Shown: positions 7,233-10,886 of the stretch, piece by piece
Numbering within the stretch: the first letter of the stretch is position 1
Layout of the letters: every line of letters starts with the position of its first letter
Assembly (NCBI GenBank): GCA_937995275.1
Contig: CALKKN010000099.1
Span: 1-10,886, forward strand
From: an uncultured Lysobacterales bacterium
GTDB lineage: Bacteria; Pseudomonadota; Gammaproteobacteria; Xanthomonadales; SZUA-36
Length of the DNA stretch: 10,886 nt
Direction of reading: 5' to 3'
Position numbers and translations under genes: made by a program
The notes under the pieces: model-generated
Seen by the model: the letters and a program-made list of their open reading frames with translations, nothing else
Database searches by the model: none
Told to the model about the DNA's origin: nothing

Positions 7233-8391
7233 ATACCTCCTGCTTCTGTTGCTGCCGGTCGCCGTGTATTTCGGCTGGTGGCTGGCGCGGGCGATTGAGC
7301 GGCGCTCGTCGGGCAAGCGCAAACGGCTGTTCAGCGACCAGTACTTTCAGGGCCTCAATTACCTGCTGAACGAACAGCCGGACAAGGCCATCCAGGTGTT
7401 CCTGGAATTGGCCGAGGTCAACCAGGAGACGGTGGAAACGCACATGGCACTGGGCAACCTGTTCCGTCGACGGGGCGAGGTCGACCGCGCTATCCGGTTT
7501 CACCAGAACATCATCGCCAAGCATGGGCTGAAGCCCGAGCAGCGAACCCAGGCTCTGCTCGAACTCGGTGAGGATTACATGCGGGCCGGTTTGCTCGACC
7601 GGGCCGAGCGCCTTTTTTCCGAGCTGATCGAAACGGATGCGCACACACCCTCCGCGCTGCGCAGTCTCCTCGACATCTACCAGCAGGAGAAGGACTGGGA
7701 CAAGGCATTGGAGCAGGCTCAGCGCCTCGAGCAGGTCAGCGGCGAGCACATGGGCGGCGTCATGGCGCAGTTCAGCTGCGAAATGGCCGAGGCGGCGCTG
7801 GCCGACATCGACCCCGAGCGGGCCCGGCGGCACCTGCGCCACGCGCGCCGCCATGACCCTCGCTGTCTGCGGGCGCGGTTCTTACTGGCCGACATTGCCA
7901 TGCAGGCCGGTGAGCCGGGCAACGCGGTCGAGCTTTACGAGGAAATCGCCGAGCTCGATTCCGATTACGTTCCGGAACTGCTCGACGACTATCTCGATGC
8001 CGCGGGCGCAGCCGGCGAAGAGGAGCGCTCCCGACAAAAGCTCGACGAATGGGCCGAACGTTACAACGGCATATCGCTGACTCTCAAACTCACTGAGTTC
8101 ATCGCCCGGGACCAAGGCGGCGACGCCGCCGGCCAGTATCTGGTGGACCGACTCGCGAGCAAGCCCTCGGTGCGTGGTCTCGATCGGCTGATCGAACTGA
8201 AGGCGGGCAGTCACTTCGACGCCGAGTCGAGCGAAGACATCCTGAAAGCCATGACCACGCGGCTGTTGTCACGCCAGCCTCAGTATCGCTGCCATCACTG
8301 TGGGTTCAGCGGGCAAACCCATCACTGGCTGTGTCCCAGTTGCCGCAATTGGAGCACCACGAAAAGAATTCAGGGCGTGCTCGGAGAATAG
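7225..8391 (+). CDS. lapB: Lipopolysaccharide assembly protein LapB (TPR, zinc ribbon)
   Basis: LapB (YciM) is an inner-membrane-anchored cytoplasmic TPR protein. In E. coli it promotes FtsH-dependent breakdown of LpxC and so holds LPS synthesis in balance with phospholipid. The 388-residue product matches E. coli (389). Residues 1-19 are the membrane anchor (EYLLLLLLPVAVYFGWWL), followed by RRSSGKRKR and the conserved FSDQYFQGLNYLLNEQPDKAI. TPR-like helix pairs run to about 340 (for example DKAIQVFLELAEVNQETVETHMALGN, in which A-L-G-N recurs). The C-terminus is a rubredoxin-like zinc site with C356, C359, C370 and C373 (CHHCG and CPSC), all present. The ATG lies within the lapA end; GAAG upstream is a weak ribosome site. 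No defect is seen. Acting on LpxC is inferred from the family. Confidence 0.96.
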   Translation: MIEYLLLLLLPVAVYFGWWLARAIERRSSGKRKRLFSDQYFQGLNYLLNEQPDKAIQVFLELAEVNQETVETHMALGNLFRRRGEVDRAIRFHQNIIAKHGLKPEQRTQALLELGEDYMRAGLLDRAERLFSELIETDAHTPSALRSLLDIYQQEKDWDKALEQAQRLEQVSGEHMGGVMAQFSCEMAEAALADIDPERARRHLRHARRHDPRCLRARFLLADIAMQAGEPGNAVELYEEIAELDSDYVPELLDDYLDAAGAAGEEERSRQKLDEWAERYNGISLTLKLTEFIARDQGGDAAGQYLVDRLASKPSVRGLDRLIELKAGSHFDAESSEDILKAMTTRLLSRQPQYRCHHCGFSGQTHHWLCPSCRNWSTTKRIQGVLGE

Positions 8392-8421
8392 GCCCGATAC
8401 CCGGGGGCGACCGACAAGGAC

Positions 8422-9420
8422 ATGAACGATCCGCTGGTAATCGCCGTCACTTTGTTGATGTCCTGGCTGCTGACCGGCCTGGCCGCTTGGTACGCATCCA
8501 GGATGGGGTTGCTCGACCAACCGGGTGACCGGCACAGTCATGCACAGCCCACGCCACGAGGGGGCGGGGCGGGTCTGGTTCTCGCACTGCTGCTTGGCAG
8601 CCTCGTGCTCGCCGGCGATCGGATTCCTGATTACTGGTCACAGTGCGCCGCACCGGGCGTCGTGGTACTTGCCCTCATGGGCTGGTGGGATGACCACCGA
8701 TCGCTGAGCGTTCGCCTCCGTCTCGCCGTTCAGCTGACAGTCAGCATCTATCTGCTATGGTGCGCAGCGAGCCGGGGATGGCTCGGAGGAGCGGTGCCGC
8801 TGCTGGTGGGCGGACTGTTTGTGATCTGGATGACCAACCTGTACAACTTCATGGACGGTAGCAACGGAATGGCGGGACTGCAGGGCATCTTTGCAGGCTG
8901 CGTAATGGCCTGGCTTTTCCACCTCTCCGGCGATTCGGGTTCGGTGCTGTTGGCTTTCCTGCTGGCCGCCGCCTGTGCGGGTTTTCTGCCCTGGAATCTG
9001 GGGCGGCCAAGGGTGTTCATGGGCGACGTGGGCAGTGTCGCTCTGGGTTTCAGTATTGGCGCCCTGCTGCTTTATGGAGCTGCTTCGGGTGCCATCGATC
9101 CTCCGGTGGCCTGGCTGGTCATGCTGCTGTTTCTGACCGATAGCACGATGACCCTGTTGACCAGGGTAATGAGGCGAGAGCGGTGGTATAATGCGCACCG
9201 GCAACATCTGTACCAGCGGTTGATTGTTCGCGGCTGGCCACACGGCCGTGTCGCCATGCTTTACCAGGCAGTCAACCTGGCCCTGGTCCTGCCGGCGATC
9301 GGAGTTGCAGTCAGATTTCCGGCGGTGGCGTGGGCCGTAGCGCTTGTCATGACATTGATGTTTGCCTGCGGCTGGTACCTGTTGACGAGAAAGATTGGAG
9401 TGTTCGCTCGAGCGGGATAA
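8422..9420 (+). CDS. WbpL/WecA-like polyprenyl-phosphate sugar-1-phosphate transferase (GT4)
   Basis: This multipass inner-membrane enzyme probably transfers an N-acetylated sugar-1-phosphate from a UDP-sugar to undecaprenyl phosphate, the first step of a lipid-linked glycan such as O-antigen. The 332 residues form about ten or eleven hydrophobic segments. Family motifs are DQPGDRHSH (32-40) with PTPRGGG (44-50), the WWDD acidic pair (D90, D91), NLYNFMDGSNGMAG (139-152), GDVGS (201-205) and HRQHLYQR (259-266). The HxQHLYQR form and the next-door WbpM favour a WbpL-like enzyme over WecA or MraY, but the sugar cannot be named. In the Asn/Asp motif the usual second acidic residue is replaced (DGSNG rather than DGxDG), as also happens in some WbpL-like proteins. 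AAGGA stands one base before the ATG, closer than optimal. The gene begins 30 bases after lapB and ends four bases before the next start. Confidence 0.92.
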   Translation: MNDPLVIAVTLLMSWLLTGLAAWYASRMGLLDQPGDRHSHAQPTPRGGGAGLVLALLLGSLVLAGDRIPDYWSQCAAPGVVVLALMGWWDDHRSLSVRLRLAVQLTVSIYLLWCAASRGWLGGAVPLLVGGLFVIWMTNLYNFMDGSNGMAGLQGIFAGCVMAWLFHLSGDSGSVLLAFLLAAACAGFLPWNLGRPRVFMGDVGSVALGFSIGALLLYGAASGAIDPPVAWLVMLLFLTDSTMTLLTRVMRRERWYNAHRQHLYQRLIVRGWPHGRVAMLYQAVNLALVLPAIGVAVRFPAVAWAVALVMTLMFACGWYLLTRKIGVFARAG

Positions 9421-9424
9421 GAAC

Positions 9425-10886
9425 ATGGACCTTTCGCACATCCTGCGTCATCCGCGCGCGGCAGTAGTCGCCCACGACCTCGTGATGGTCGGCGTGGCCT
9501 GGCTGGCCGCCGGCTGGGTCGTTCGCCGTGGAGATACGTACGGGGTCATCGAGTCCCTGCCCCTCGTTTCCGAATTGGTTCTGGTGCTGGCAGTGCAGGG
9601 CCTGGTGCTCTGGTTGACCGGGCTGTACAAGGGACTGTGGCGCTTCGCGAGTTTTCCGGACCTGTGGAATATTGCCCGGGGCTCCCTGTTCGGCACACTC
9701 CTGATCATTGCGGCGCTGACGATTTTCTACGGGACCGAAGTGCGCAATGTCCTGCTGTCGATCCTGATTTATCCCGCCATCCTGTTTCTTGCCCTCGGTC
9801 TGCCCCGGATGTGCTATCGCTTCTGGAAGGACTCGCGGATGCCGAATAATGCCAAAGGCGCTGGCCTGCAACGGGTTCTGCTGCTTGGCGCCGGTCGTTC
9901 CGGGGCGCTCCTGGAGCGGGAATTGCGTCGTCGCGGGGCCTCGGATGTGGTCGGTTTCCTGGACGATGACGAGCGCCTGAGAGGTGCCCAGGTGCATGGT
10001 GTGCCGGTGCTGGGCACGATCGATCAGCTTCCGAGGGTGTGCCGGGAAGTGGGTGCGGATCTGGTCATTATCGCCATGCCCTCTGCGACGAATCAGCAAA
10101 TGCAGCGCGTGGTCGAAATCTGCGAACAGAGCGGCATCGAGTTCCGCACGCTGCCCACGCTGAATGAACTCGGCAGCACGGCGACCCGGATCGACGATCT
10201 GAAACGCGTGGCGATCGACGACCTGCTGGGCCGGGAGCCGGTCTCCCTGGTTTGGGATTCCATTCGCGAGGGTCTGGCCGGCAAGCGGGTCATGATCACC
10301 GGTGGCGGTGGCTCGATCGGGTCCGAACTGTGCCGGCAGATCGCCCGCCTGAATCCGATCGAACTCATCGTTGTGGATAACAGTGAGTATGCGCTGTACC
10401 GCATCGACCATGAACTCCAGAGCGAGTTCCAGGACCTCATTTTCTACAGCATTCTGGGTGACATCTGCGACTCGGCCACGGTGGAGAAGGTCGTGGGGGA
10501 ATATCGGCCCGACATGATTTTCCACGCCGCGGCTTACAAGCACCTGCCGATACTGCAGACCCAGATTCGTGAAGCCTTCCGCAACAATGTCCTGGGAACG
10601 ATGCGACTGGCCGAGGCGGCGGAGCGCCATCACGTAGGCACTTTCGTACTCATTTCGACGGACAAGGCGGTCAACCCGGCCAATATCATGGGGGCGACGA
10701 AGCGCGTGGCCGAGATGTACTGCCAGAACATGAACGCGCGATCGCAAACCCGCTATATCACCGTGCGGTTCGGCAACGTGCTGAATTCGAACGGCAGCGT
10801 GGTGCCGCTGTTCAAGGAGCAGATCGCCAAGGGCGGACCCGTGACGGTCACGCATCCGGAAATATCGCGCTACTTCATGACCATCT
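9425..10886 (+). CDS. wbpM: WbpM/FlaA1-type nucleotide-sugar 4,6-dehydratase, 3' end off the window
   Basis: Such enzymes turn UDP-GlcNAc into UDP-4-keto-6-deoxy sugar, the entry to rare sugars of O-antigen and capsule. The visible 487 residues (family about 620-670) lack only the C-terminal part. Four membrane segments lie at about 13-33, 48-68, 86-103 and 108-128. A first Rossmann-like domain follows (VLLLGAGRSG, 151-160, then VVGFLDDD) with the conserved RVAIDDLLGREPV (261-273). The second is the short-chain dehydrogenase-like catalytic domain: ITGGGGSIGSEL (291-302), HAAAYKH (367-373), STDKA (411-415) and IMGATKR (421-427). M422 and K426 take the YxxxK place; methionine at the tyrosine position is known for large WbpM-type enzymes. 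The Gly-rich loop is TGGGGSIG rather than the more common TGAGGSIG. GGGA at 9414-9417 is a fair ribosome site. No stop occurs before the edge. A CapD-named homologue is the main alternative. Confidence 0.93.
   Translation, partial: MDLSHILRHPRAAVVAHDLVMVGVAWLAAGWVVRRGDTYGVIESLPLVSELVLVLAVQGLVLWLTGLYKGLWRFASFPDLWNIARGSLFGTLLIIAALTIFYGTEVRNVLLSILIYPAILFLALGLPRMCYRFWKDSRMPNNAKGAGLQRVLLLGAGRSGALLERELRRRGASDVVGFLDDDERLRGAQVHGVPVLGTIDQLPRVCREVGADLVIIAMPSATNQQMQRVVEICEQSGIEFRTLPTLNELGSTATRIDDLKRVAIDDLLGREPVSLVWDSIREGLAGKRVMITGGGGSIGSELCRQIARLNPIELIVVDNSEYALYRIDHELQSEFQDLIFYSILGDICDSATVEKVVGEYRPDMIFHAAAYKHLPILQTQIREAFRNNVLGTMRLAEAAERHHVGTFVLISTDKAVNPANIMGATKRVAEMYCQNMNARSQTRYITVRFGNVLNSNGSVVPLFKEQIAKGGPVTVTHPEISRYFMTI

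Noticed and set aside
9347..10855. A 502-codon minus-strand open frame opposite the WbpM-type gene
   Set aside because: The plus strand holds a clear dehydratase with membrane segments and all motifs. The antisense product is rich in Arg, Gln and His with no family features.

Overview
The window looks like a chromosomal segment of a GC-rich gammaproteobacterium. The evidence is the conserved run pheA, aroA, cmk, rpsA, ihfB, lapA, lapB, followed by a WbpL/WecA-like sugar-phosphate transferase and a WbpM-type dehydratase. The same framework is known from Pseudomonas and its relatives, where the aromatic supraoperon leads into rpsA-ihfB and then the O-antigen locus. Several details differ from Pseudomonas: hisC and tyrA are absent between pheA and aroA, aroA is not fused to tyrA, and no serC lies directly before pheA. 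I cannot name the genus; Chromatiales-like or Xanthomonadales-like lineages are guesses.

Layout. Positions 1-286 (minus strand) hold most of a small PHA-system (phasin-like) protein that runs off the left edge. It is divergent, across an 83-base gap, from a short AsmA-family membrane-anchored protein (370-1440). A 138-base gap with two GC-rich hairpins leads to the main block. In that block pheA (TTG start, probably 1579) overlaps aroA by ATGA, aroA abuts cmk (TGAATG), and a 189-base AT-rich to structured leader precedes rpsA. A strong hairpin separates rpsA from ihfB. lapA and lapB follow, overlapping by 8 bases. The last two genes, a polyprenyl-phosphate sugar-1-phosphate transferase (8422-9420) and a WbpM/FlaA1-type nucleotide-sugar 4,6-dehydratase (9425 to the right edge, incomplete), start a surface-polysaccharide segment.

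How the genes fit together. PheA and AroA belong to aromatic amino acid synthesis: AroA makes EPSP on the way to chorismate, and PheA takes chorismate to phenylpyruvate. Cmk and ribosomal protein S1 serve nucleotide supply and translation, and IHF-beta serves DNA architecture. LapA and LapB tune LPS synthesis at the inner membrane through control of LpxC in characterised relatives. The last two genes load and prepare the first sugars of a lipid-linked glycan such as O-antigen.

The window is almost entirely coding on the plus strand, and no gene-free stretch exceeds 300 bases. I saw no tRNA or rRNA gene, CRISPR array, insertion sequence, phage gene or defence gene. It is a housekeeping region, and I found no convincing undescribed system. 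The points most worth a second look are the rpsA leader, the four-motif class II signature of AroA, the unusual start of pheA, the short AsmA protein, and the direct junction of lapB with the polysaccharide genes.
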